DNA from: Bacteroidales bacterium UBA6244
GTDB taxonomy: Bacteria > Bacteroidota > Bacteroidia > Bacteroidales > F082
DNA length: 30,701 nucleotides
Assembly (NCBI GenBank): GCA_002440885.1
Contig: DJVY01000080.1
Location: 1-30,701 of the forward strand
Reading direction: 5' to 3'
Position numbers and translations under genes: made by a program. Each line of letters begins with the position of its first letter. Position 1 is the first letter of the stretch. Below the pieces are notes generated by a model. It had not been told where the DNA came from. It searched no databases and saw nothing but the letters and a program-made list of their open reading frames with translations. Positions 8,278 through 15,533 of this stretch are shown one piece after another.

Positions 8278-9267
8278 ATGAAAAATATTGGTTTTACTCC
8301 GGTTATAGTAATCTTGTTTGTTTTCCTTGCCGGATTCCTGTTTTTTTCCTCGTGCAATCAAAACGCGGATAAACGCAATAATCCTGACAAAGGCGCTATA
8401 TCGATTTCCGGTGCATTTGCTTTATATCCTCTGACTGTGTTGTGGGTAGAGGAGTTTAACAAAAGTTATCCGGATATCAGGGTAGATATCAGTGCCGGTG
8501 GGGCAGGAAAGGGTATGGCCGATGTATTGGCCGGAATGGTTGATCTGGCCATGTTTTCGCGTGATGTGTTACCTGCTGAAACAGAGCGGGGAGCATGGCC
8601 TGTGGCTGTAGCGAAAGATGCGGTAGTGCCGGTTGTAAATTCTGCGAACCCGTTTATTGAGGTATTGATGAAGCATGGGCTGAATAAAGACATGTTAGAA
8701 ACCCTTTACACTTCTGAAATGGTTACGAGGTGGAGCGAAATTTGCCCTGGCATAAGCCAGGAAAGCAAAGTACATAATTATACCCGATCAGATGCTTGCG
8801 GAGCTGCCCAGGTGTGGGCGAAATACTTGAATTCGAACCAGGAGCAATTGCAGGGAATAGGTGTTTTTGGTGATCCGGGTATGGCCGATGCGGTAAAAAA
8901 GGATGTTTTAGGATTGGGGTACAACAACATGGCCTATGTGTACGACATCGATTCAAGAACCATCAGACCGGGCCTGGCTGTTATACCTATCGACTTAAAC
9001 AAAAATGGTGTTATCGATGACGACGAGCGTTTTTATGGATCACTCGACTCGCTATTGCTGGCTATACAACGTGGTGCATATCCGGCTCCTCCTGCGCGCG
9101 ATCTGTTTTTTATTTCGAATGGAACTCCAAAAAATGAACAGGTGAGAACTTTTTTGAATTGGGTGCTTACCCATGGTCAACAATATATTTCACGGGCTGG
9201 TTATGTTAACCTGTCAGAAGAACAGATTACGGAACAAAAGCAAAAACTTCACAATGAGTCCCATTAG
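8278..9267 (+). CDS. pstS: Phosphate ABC transporter substrate-binding lipoprotein (PstS family)
   Basis: A 329-residue periplasmic-binding-protein-like domain that should deliver phosphate to PstCA. The N-terminus is a lipoprotein signal with lipobox FFSSC (Cys26), so the protein is membrane-anchored. ISISGAFALYPL (after the signal) and SAGGAGKGMADVLAGMVDLAMFSRDV are the family's ligand-site loops, and YTRSDACGAAQVW is the second-domain ligand segment. Residues 239-250 (DLNKNGVIDDDE) form a textbook EF-hand-type calcium loop just before the RGAYPAPPARDLFFIS segment. The ATG at 8278 is preferred because it begins the signal peptide and follows a -7 element. The gene overlaps pstC by 14 nt. 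Phosphate as substrate is inferred from the family and the pst gene order. Confidence 0.88.
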   Translation: MKNIGFTPVIVILFVFLAGFLFFSSCNQNADKRNNPDKGAISISGAFALYPLTVLWVEEFNKSYPDIRVDISAGGAGKGMADVLAGMVDLAMFSRDVLPAETERGAWPVAVAKDAVVPVVNSANPFIEVLMKHGLNKDMLETLYTSEMVTRWSEICPGISQESKVHNYTRSDACGAAQVWAKYLNSNQEQLQGIGVFGDPGMADAVKKDVLGLGYNNMAYVYDIDSRTIRPGLAVIPIDLNKNGVIDDDERFYGSLDSLLLAIQRGAYPAPPARDLFFISNGTPKNEQVRTFLNWVLTHGQQYISRAGYVNLSEEQITEQKQKLHNESH

Positions 9268-10156
9268 ACTAACAAAATACCGAAAATACCGCAATCTTTT
9301 CCATCAGGGCTGGATGGTGGTGGCTTTGATGGTGGCCATGACGGTGCCTTTGATACTAATCATTGGGCTGATGCTTAAATCATCGATGTTGTTTTCGCAC
9401 CATTCCTTTTATGGTTTATTTATTTCCTCTGAATGGAAACCAATGTTGGGAAAATTTGGCTTTTCAGCTTTTATTGTCAGTTCATTGTGGGTGACTTTTT
9501 TATCGTTGCTTTTTTCTGTGCCGGTTTGCCTGTTAACCGCCATACATCTCACGCAATATGCCAAGGCATGGGTTCTTCGCGTTATGCATCCTGTAATTGA
9601 TATTCTGGCCGGAATCCCCTCAGTAATTTTTGGCGTCTGGGGAATTCTGGTGGTTGTTCCATTCGTGGCCGATTATGCTGCTCCGCTTTTCGGAAAAAGT
9701 GTCTCAGGATATTCCATTCTCTCCGGAGCCATTGTGCTCTCGGTAATGATTATTCCTTTTGTCTTGAACATGATGATCGACATCATGAAAACTGTGCCAC
9801 TCGAATTGAAAGAAGCTTCTTATGCGCTTGGCGCTTCGCGTTGGTACACCATAAAACATGTGGTGGTAAAGAAAGTGTTACCGGGCATTATTTCATCAAG
9901 TGGTTTAGGGATGTCGCGTGCATTTGGCGAAACCATTGCCGTGTTGATGGTGGTTGGAAACGTGGTGAAAACGCCAACAGGTGTTTTTCAACCCGGATAT
10001 CCCTTACCCGCTTTGATTGCAAACAATTATGGCGAAATGATGAGTATCCCGTTATACGATTCTGCCCTTATGCTTGCCGCCCTCATTTTGCTTGTCGTGG
10101 TGCTGTTTTTTAATGTGCTTTCGCGATGGCTAATCCTTAAAACACAAATCAATTGA
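9254..10156 (+). CDS. pstC: Phosphate ABC transporter permease PstC
   Basis: A 300-residue inner-membrane permease with about six membrane helices, starting with VVALMVAMTVPLILIIGLML. The cytoplasmic EAA loop that contacts the ATPase is EASYALGASRWYTIKHVVVK. The segment DILAGIPSVIFGVWGILVVV is typical of PstC/PstA. The ATG at 9254 lies inside the end of pstS (14-nt overlap), which implies translational coupling; a longer in-frame start at 9173 would add a 27-residue stretch unlike any PstC. It pairs with PstA to form the phosphate channel. Confidence 0.9.
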   Translation: MSPIRLTKYRKYRNLFHQGWMVVALMVAMTVPLILIIGLMLKSSMLFSHHSFYGLFISSEWKPMLGKFGFSAFIVSSLWVTFLSLLFSVPVCLLTAIHLTQYAKAWVLRVMHPVIDILAGIPSVIFGVWGILVVVPFVADYAAPLFGKSVSGYSILSGAIVLSVMIIPFVLNMMIDIMKTVPLELKEASYALGASRWYTIKHVVVKKVLPGIISSSGLGMSRAFGETIAVLMVVGNVVKTPTGVFQPGYPLPALIANNYGEMMSIPLYDSALMLAALILLVVVLFFNVLSRWLILKTQIN

Positions 10157-10158
10157 TT

Positions 10159-11001
10159 ATGCGGTTGAAATTCAACGAAGAGTCGTTTTTTCGGGTTTTG
10201 ATGTTTTTGTCTACCGTTTCGATAGCCACTCTTTTACTAATCATTATTTTAAGTATTCTCTTGAAGGGTATTCCGTCGCTAAGCTGGCAAATGTTAACCA
10301 GCATACCTGAAGGAGGGTTTTATTTTGGGAAATCGGGAGGTATACTCAACGCGATTGTTGGCTCATTGTATTTGTCGCTGGGAGCAGTTTTTCTGGCTTT
10401 TATTGCTGGGTTGCCCATTGCCTTGTACATGAATGTTTATCTCATAACCCGGCCACGACTCGTGAATTCAATCAGGTTTGTATTCGATGTGTTGTGGGGA
10501 GTTCCTTCGGTAGTTTATGGGGCGTTTGGTTTTATGGTTATGGTCTATTTTGGAGTTAAAACCTCATTGTTAGCCGGTACAATAACGATGAGCCTGCTTA
10601 TCTTGCCCATTATGGTTCGGGCCTTGGATGAGCCCCTTCGTTCTATTCCTCGGGGTCTGCTCGAGTCGGCTCTTTCGTTAGGCTCCACACGGTCCGAGAT
10701 ATCTTACCGGATATATAGTCGTGAGGCGTTTCATGGTATTATTACCGCCATCTTGCTGAGTTTTGGCAGAGCAATCGGTGATGCAGCGTCGGTACTTTTT
10801 ACTACAGGGTACACTGATTATGTGCCCGATTCGTTGCTTCAGCCCACAGCTACTTTGCCTTTGGCGATATTTTTTCAGCTTTCGTCTCCAATTCCTGCCG
10901 TGCAGGAAAGAGCCTATGCCGCTGCAACGGTGTTGGTAGTTATCGTTTTGTTGGTTAGTTTGTCGTCGCGATACCTGGCGGCAAAGCACCGGAATTATTA
11001 A
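10159..11001 (+). CDS. pstA: Phosphate ABC transporter permease PstA
   Basis: A 280-residue partner permease with about six membrane helices. The family segment is FDVLWGVPSVVYGAFGFMVM and the EAA loop is ESALSLGSTRSEISYRI, followed by LSFGRAIGDAASVLFTTGYT, characteristic of PstA. The ATG at 10159 follows the pstC stop by 2 nt; an in-frame TTG at 10153 overlapping that stop is a less likely start. It acts with PstC in the inner membrane and is powered by PstB, encoded 10 nt downstream. Confidence 0.91.
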   Translation: MRLKFNEESFFRVLMFLSTVSIATLLLIIILSILLKGIPSLSWQMLTSIPEGGFYFGKSGGILNAIVGSLYLSLGAVFLAFIAGLPIALYMNVYLITRPRLVNSIRFVFDVLWGVPSVVYGAFGFMVMVYFGVKTSLLAGTITMSLLILPIMVRALDEPLRSIPRGLLESALSLGSTRSEISYRIYSREAFHGIITAILLSFGRAIGDAASVLFTTGYTDYVPDSLLQPTATLPLAIFFQLSSPIPAVQERAYAAATVLVVIVLLVSLSSRYLAAKHRNY

Positions 11002-11011
11002 CTTTAAGAGA

Positions 11012-11767
11012 ATGGATAACAAGATAAAAATCAAAGAACTAAACCTTTCAGTGGCCGGTCAGCCGATTTTGAAAAACATCTGTTTGGATATTCCAAAAAA
11101 TAAAATCACAGTCATTTTAGGGCCTTCGGGCTGTGGGAAAACCACCTTGTTAAAAACCCTGAACCGCCTTTCTGACCTGATTCCCGGCGTTCAGCGCAGC
11201 GGACAGGTTCTTCTTGAAAATAAGGATATCCTGAACGGCGGAATGGATTTGGTGGATATAAGGCGCAAAATGGGACTTCTGGCTCAGCGTCCTTATCCGT
11301 TGCCTATGAGTATTTTTAACAACATTTCGTACGGCCTTAGAATTAGTGGCCGGCATAAAAAAAAGTTGCTTGAAAAGCGCGTTGAACATTATTTGAAGAT
11401 GGTGAATCTATGGGATGAGGTGAAAGACAGGTTGCATGATTCTGCGTCGGATTTGTCTATTGGTCAGCAACAGAGACTTTGTCTGGCACGCGGTTTGGCC
11501 GTTGATCCTGAAATTATTCTGGCCGATGAGCCAACCTCGGCTTTAGATCCTATTTCGAGCCGTGCCATTGAAGAGAAGTTTCTTGAACTTAAAAATCAAT
11601 ATACTATCGTAATGGTTACCCACATCCTCAGGCAAGCCAAACGAATGGCCGATTATGTGGTGTTTATGTATTTAGGCGAGATAATTGAATGTGGTACACC
11701 GGACGAATTATTTAACAATCCGCAACATCCTATTACTAAGTCGTATCTGAGCGGACAGTTTTACTAA
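11012..11767 (+). CDS. pstB: Phosphate ABC transporter ATP-binding protein PstB
   Basis: A 251-residue ABC ATPase driving PstCA. Walker A is GPSGCGKTT (37-45), the Q-loop is AQRPYPLPMSIF (Gln92 region), the ABC signature is LSIGQQQRL (148-156), Walker B is IILADEP (168-174), and the switch His is in VTHILRQAKRMAD. The ending PQHPITKSYLSGQFY resembles other PstB proteins. The usual next gene, phoU, is absent; a porin gene follows instead. Confidence 0.93.
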   Translation: MDNKIKIKELNLSVAGQPILKNICLDIPKNKITVILGPSGCGKTTLLKTLNRLSDLIPGVQRSGQVLLENKDILNGGMDLVDIRRKMGLLAQRPYPLPMSIFNNISYGLRISGRHKKKLLEKRVEHYLKMVNLWDEVKDRLHDSASDLSIGQQQRLCLARGLAVDPEIILADEPTSALDPISSRAIEEKFLELKNQYTIVMVTHILRQAKRMADYVVFMYLGEIIECGTPDELFNNPQHPITKSYLSGQFY

Positions 11768-11774
11768 ACAGTTT

Positions 11775-11805
11775 TTTGTGCCGATCGCATGAAGCAGTAA
11801 CTTTT
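11775..11805 (+). promoter_or_regulatory. Probable -33/-7 promoter upstream of the porin gene
   Basis: TTTG at 11775-11778 is followed after exactly 19 nt by TAACTTTT at 11798-11805, one mismatch from TAnnTTTG. The spacing fits the Bacteroidota -33/-7 architecture. It would let the porin be transcribed separately from pstB. Confidence 0.4.
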
Positions 11806-11845
11806 AATATCCGGTTATCGGTTAAAAATAGAATCCAAAAACGTT

Positions 11846-13144
11846 ATGGTCATGAAATTTTTAAAACATGTCAGATTCTTAGCCTTGTTTTTTGGCTGTG
11901 TTGTCGCCTTACAAGCAAGTGCGCAATTTAATTTTGATGCTTCAATCAGGCCACGAGCGGAGTATCGATACGGTTATAAGCGCCTTGCTCAAAATGATTT
12001 AGATCCTGTCTTCATTGTAACCCAACGTAGCCGGCTTGGTGGTACTTTCAAGTCTGACCGGATAACTATAAGGTTATCGATACAAGATGTCCGCGTATGG
12101 GGCGATGAAAGTCTGACTTCCGGTTCAGGTGTTTTTGGCGATGAGGCAAGTATCGATGTGGCTGAAGCATGGGTTAAATATCAGGCAAATAGTCACTTTT
12201 CTGTGGTGGCGGGGCGCCAATCATTGGCTTTGGACGATGAACGGTTGCTTGCCAGCCGAAACTGGAATCAACATGCCTTGTTTTATGATGCCCTGCTGAT
12301 GACTTATGCTTCGGGTAGAACAACGGTGAAGGCCGGAGCATCTTACAACAACCAGGCGGATGTGCTTTTCCGTGAACCATACAGTCCGAATAAAATGAAG
12401 GCACTTGGGTTTGTTCATTTGAATCAAAAATATGCCTCAGGTCTTTCGTTGTTGTGCATTGCTTTGGTGAGTAGTTTCACTCAAACCGATACCACCTTGA
12501 GCGTTTTCAGTAAGCTTACCTCAGGGATAATGTTGGAGTATAGGCGTGCTTCGTTTAGTTTTATGTCAAGTTTCTATTACCAGTTTGGGAAGCAAGTGAA
12601 CTCGGGTCAAATTCTTGATGTCAATGCCTACAACATAAACCTGAAAGGAAAATATGAAAGGTCACGTTATGCAGTGGAGTTGGGGTTCACACTTTTATCC
12701 GGCGATAAATCCGGAGATACCCAAGCCGGAAAAACACATTTGTTTGATCTGTTGTACGGAGCACGTCACAGATATTACGGGTATCTTGACTATTTTAATA
12801 ATTTGGGCAGCGCAACGGGCAGGGGAGGTTTGAATGATGGTTTCGTGATGTTTAATTACAGTTTAAACGAGAAGGTCCACGCTTTTGTCCATTATCATTT
12901 GTTTTATCTGAATAAACTCCCCGTTGCTCTGCAAAGCTCAACGGGTGAAGCCTCTGCTTCACTTTATCTGGCTTCGGAATTCGATTTGGGAGTTCAGATG
13001 AATTACAAGGATTATGTCAGCCTGCAAACCGGATACTCGTTTATGTTGCCGGGTGAGCAAATGAAAAAACTTCAGCACATTTCAGGAAATTCACCTTTCT
13101 CTTCCTGGGTATGGCTGATGATAACAGTTTCGCTAAAAAGTTAA
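11846..13144 (+). CDS. Outer-membrane beta-barrel porin of the alginate-export type
   Basis: A 432-residue protein with a signal peptide ending ALQASAQ, followed by alternating amphipathic strands throughout. The N-terminal part resembles the alginate_exp (AlgE-like) porin family: RPRAEYRYGY, TQRSRLGG, VRVWGDE, DVAEAWVKY, VVAGRQSLALDDERLLASRNW, FYDALLMTY. These proteins are named for alginate export but in Bacteroidota occur widely with varied or unknown solutes. Its place 78 nt after pstB suggests an outer-membrane phosphate or oxyanion channel feeding PstS; this is inference from context. A second in-frame ATG at 11852 is an equally good start. It converges with the TlpA-like gene across 7 nt. 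Confidence 0.78.
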   Translation: MVMKFLKHVRFLALFFGCVVALQASAQFNFDASIRPRAEYRYGYKRLAQNDLDPVFIVTQRSRLGGTFKSDRITIRLSIQDVRVWGDESLTSGSGVFGDEASIDVAEAWVKYQANSHFSVVAGRQSLALDDERLLASRNWNQHALFYDALLMTYASGRTTVKAGASYNNQADVLFREPYSPNKMKALGFVHLNQKYASGLSLLCIALVSSFTQTDTTLSVFSKLTSGIMLEYRRASFSFMSSFYYQFGKQVNSGQILDVNAYNINLKGKYERSRYAVELGFTLLSGDKSGDTQAGKTHLFDLLYGARHRYYGYLDYFNNLGSATGRGGLNDGFVMFNYSLNEKVHAFVHYHLFYLNKLPVALQSSTGEASASLYLASEFDLGVQMNYKDYVSLQTGYSFMLPGEQMKKLQHISGNSPFSSWVWLMITVSLKS

Positions 13145-13151
13145 TTGTATC

Positions 13152-14531
13152 CTATTTTTCAAGCAATCCTTTGAGGTCGCCGGAAAGTTTAGCTTTCCCA
13201 ATGGGTTTCGACAGGATTGTGTGGTCTTTGCCGAGGATAAAAAGGGTAGGGGTGGCAGCAATGCCATAAGTATTAATAACCGGTCCTTCCCAGCCTTTGA
13301 GCTCTCCTACGTTATGCCACTGGTAATTTCCTGCTTTTATAGCCTCACGCAGTGGTTGCTCTGTTTCGTCTACAGAAATGGCGATCACATCAAACTCCTG
13401 CCTTGTGGTTTGGTCGTAGTAGGTTTTAAGCACGGGTAACACTTCATCGCAATGCGGACACCAGCTGGCCCAAAAAATCAGTACTGTGGTGTTGGCTTTT
13501 ATCGAATCCAGCGAGAGGGGTTTTCCGTTTAAGTCGACTGTTGAAAAGAAAGGCGCTTTTTGTCCCAAAGCCAGTTTTCTGATGTATTCGAGCTTGTTGC
13601 CAAGTCGTTCCTTGCGTTCGGTGTTTTCACAAAACTCCTCCAAACGACTGCTGTTGGCGATATGTTCCAGACCACGTTCGAAGCCGATTCCTTCAAATCC
13701 TTTGATCAGGAAATCAACCAGAAATTCGTAAACGGCCTGGTTAGCCTGTGCCTTGTTTAAAACCGTGTCGACAGCAATAAGCAAGTTGTCTTCAAGTGTT
13801 TCCTGGCTGTTTGCGTTGTACTGCGAAAGCGACAGGTACTGCACCACTTTGGAAGTGAGGAAACTGCTGTTGATGAGCAAGGTGTCGGTAAAATCGACCT
13901 GATCAAAATAATGTTGTTTAAGGTAATTGTTTTCTTGCTCCTCTGTTAGTCCTGTTGGGGCAATAACAGGTTGGTCTACTTTTATGTATTTGGCGGCAAG
14001 TGTGTTTGGGTTTTCGAGTATGATGTTCTCAACACGCTGATCGAGCTGCTCTTTGAGTTGCCTGAATTGCCCGGTAATGAGCTTATAGAAAGGGTCTTCG
14101 CGGGGATAGTTTTTTACCAAAGGCTGAAGTAAGTCCATTTTGTAAAGGTTCATCCCTTTCAGAAAAAGATAGTCGTAGTAAATCAGGTTTTCTATCGAGC
14201 TGATGATTTGAATGTCGTCCTGGCCGCTAAATCCTGTGGTGGTGAAAGTAATGTCTTCGTGGTTGTAAATGAGTTCAACGGCTTTTTCAGGCCCGTTTAT
14301 GGCAATGTACATACCAACCGGGTTGGTGGTTTTATCCAAACTAAATGAAAAAGCTCCGGTGTTATCGGTGTGGGTTGTGTCGACAAAGGTGCGGTTTTCG
14401 CCCGAAACTCGCATGAGGTAAATTTTTTCGTTGGCCAGACCAGTAAATGATCCGTTTATCTGGTTTCGATCCTGAGCACTTACCAATAAACACAGGCTCA
14501 AAAGCATTATTATGGCGATGGGTCTTATCAT
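13152..14531 (-). CDS. TlpA-like thiol:disulfide oxidoreductase with N-terminal DUF4369-type domain
   Basis: A 459-residue exported protein. The signal peptide covers residues 1-20 (MIRPIAIIMLLSLCLLVSAQ). A beta-rich DUF4369-like domain follows (GSFTGLANEKIYLMRV), then a helical middle of about 120-320, then a thioredoxin domain from about 325. Its active site is WASWCPHCDEVLPVL with the CPHC pair at 358-361. The cis-Pro region is YGIAATPTLFIL. It probably reduces or shuttles periplasmic disulfides; such proteins are common in Bacteroidota, and the partner is unknown. The start is the ATG at 14531: an upstream in-frame TTG at 14546 lies inside the -7 promoter element, so it cannot be the start of a transcript made from that promoter. 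Confidence 0.88.
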   Translation of the reverse strand: MIRPIAIIMLLSLCLLVSAQDRNQINGSFTGLANEKIYLMRVSGENRTFVDTTHTDNTGAFSFSLDKTTNPVGMYIAINGPEKAVELIYNHEDITFTTTGFSGQDDIQIISSIENLIYYDYLFLKGMNLYKMDLLQPLVKNYPREDPFYKLITGQFRQLKEQLDQRVENIILENPNTLAAKYIKVDQPVIAPTGLTEEQENNYLKQHYFDQVDFTDTLLINSSFLTSKVVQYLSLSQYNANSQETLEDNLLIAVDTVLNKAQANQAVYEFLVDFLIKGFEGIGFERGLEHIANSSRLEEFCENTERKERLGNKLEYIRKLALGQKAPFFSTVDLNGKPLSLDSIKANTTVLIFWASWCPHCDEVLPVLKTYYDQTTRQEFDVIAISVDETEQPLREAIKAGNYQWHNVGELKGWEGPVINTYGIAATPTLFILGKDHTILSKPIGKAKLSGDLKGLLEK

Positions 14532-14543
14532 AATTTTTTTTGC

Positions 14544-14551
14544 CAAAATTA
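14544..14551 (-). promoter_or_regulatory. -7 promoter element for the TlpA-like gene
   Basis: The minus strand reads TAATTTTG, a perfect TAnnTTTG, 12 nt before the ATG at 14531. TCTG, close to the -33 TTTG, sits 19 nt upstream of it. Confidence 0.5.
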
Positions 14552-14591
14552 GCAGAAACTACTTTTCAGTCAGAATAGTTTTAAAATTTAA

Positions 14592-14608
14592 TCGTAATAT
14601 TGTTACGA
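14592..14608. promoter_or_regulatory. Dyad TCGTAA-N5-TTACGA between divergent genes
   Basis: A perfect 6-bp inverted repeat with a 5-nt spacer lies between the divergent TlpA-like and scpB genes, about 40 bp upstream of the former's -7 element. It could be an operator. The same arms with a 4-nt spacer recur at 19796-19811. Confidence 0.3.
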
Positions 14609-14681
14609 ATAAATGCCTGTTTTCCGTTTAAAATGGCCTTTTGGCCTGATATATTTAAAGATTAACACAAAAAAATCAATC

Positions 14682-15461
14682 ATGCAGCTTATTAAAACTA
14701 CTGTCAGTGAACATGTTGGGGTTATCACGATCAGCAACGACGAAAAAAGAAATGCCTTGAGCCTGGATCTGCTTCAAGAATTTTGTTTGGCTTTCGATTA
14801 TTTGGAGAGAGAAGAGGCACGGGTTGTGGTAATAAGGAGTAATCCCGGAGCACAGGTTTGGTCGGCGGGATTGGACATCAGTGAGCTGCCTGAACCTGGT
14901 AAAGATCCGCTACCATACAACCACCCGCTTGAGCAGGTGATGCGCAGGATTGAAGATTTTCCCGCTCCCGTCATCGCTATGATTGAAGGGACAGTTTGGG
15001 GTGGAGGCTGCGACATGGCTTTTACATGTGATATCCTGATTGGATCATCCAATTGTTCGTTTGCCATCACTCCAGCCAAAATTGGCGTTCCGTATAATGT
15101 TGTCGGACTAACTCATTTCCTGAATATTGTGGAAATGAATATTGCCAAAGAAATGTTTTTTACGGCAAAACCAATTACTTCCGACAGGGCTTATAACCTT
15201 GGAATTATCAACCATCTTATCGCTGTGGAGGAATTGGAGTCGTTTACCATGAAAATGGCTCGCGATATTTCGTTGAACAGCCCGTTGGCCATAGCCGTTA
15301 TCAAGCAACAACTTAACCTCCTGGGCAAAGCCCGCCCGATGAACGCCTCCATCTTTGAGCAGATCACGGAGCTGCGACGAAAAGCTTACAATAGTTTCGA
15401 CTTTTTGGAAGGAAAGCGGGCTTTCTTCGAAAAGCGACACCCGGTTTTTAAAGGAAAATAA
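14682..15461 (+). CDS. scpB: Methylmalonyl-CoA decarboxylase (ScpB/YgfG-like, crotonase family)
   Basis: A 259-residue crotonase-fold enzyme. It follows the remembered E. coli ScpB sequence closely: VWSAGLDISELP, then KDPLPYNHPL, EGTVWGGGCDM (oxyanion-hole Gly108), TPAKIGVPYNVVG (Tyr138, equivalent to E. coli Tyr140), and the tail ITELRRKAYNSFDFLEGKRAF. ScpB decarboxylates methylmalonyl-CoA to propionyl-CoA in succinate-to-propionate conversion. E. coli His66 is Leu64 here. The start is the ATG at 14682; an upstream extension to 14613 (23 more residues) matches nothing in the family. No mutase or CoA-transferase gene is adjacent. A weak -7-like TATATTTA lies at 14650-14657. Another crotonase activity remains possible. 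Confidence 0.82.
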   Translation: MQLIKTTVSEHVGVITISNDEKRNALSLDLLQEFCLAFDYLEREEARVVVIRSNPGAQVWSAGLDISELPEPGKDPLPYNHPLEQVMRRIEDFPAPVIAMIEGTVWGGGCDMAFTCDILIGSSNCSFAITPAKIGVPYNVVGLTHFLNIVEMNIAKEMFFTAKPITSDRAYNLGIINHLIAVEELESFTMKMARDISLNSPLAIAVIKQQLNLLGKARPMNASIFEQITELRRKAYNSFDFLEGKRAFFEKRHPVFKGK

Positions 15462-15501
15462 CAGTTGCACATCTTTTTGGGATTGTTTTGTTTAGTTTAG
15501 T

Positions 15502-15509
15502 TACATTTG
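15502..15509 (+). promoter_or_regulatory. -7 promoter element for the T9SS cargo gene
   Basis: TACATTTG matches TAnnTTTG exactly, 24 nt before the ATG at 15534. The TTTG at 15476-15479 is a possible -33 element (22-nt spacer). An in-frame TTG at 15507 lies within this element and is not a credible start. Confidence 0.5.
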
Positions 15510-15533
15510 TCTGGTATTAATTCTTTAATTGTT

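Noticed and set aside
9173..9253. N-terminal extension of pstC
   Set aside because: The 27 extra residues are antithetic to PstC N-termini and are an out-of-frame reading of the pstS 3' end.
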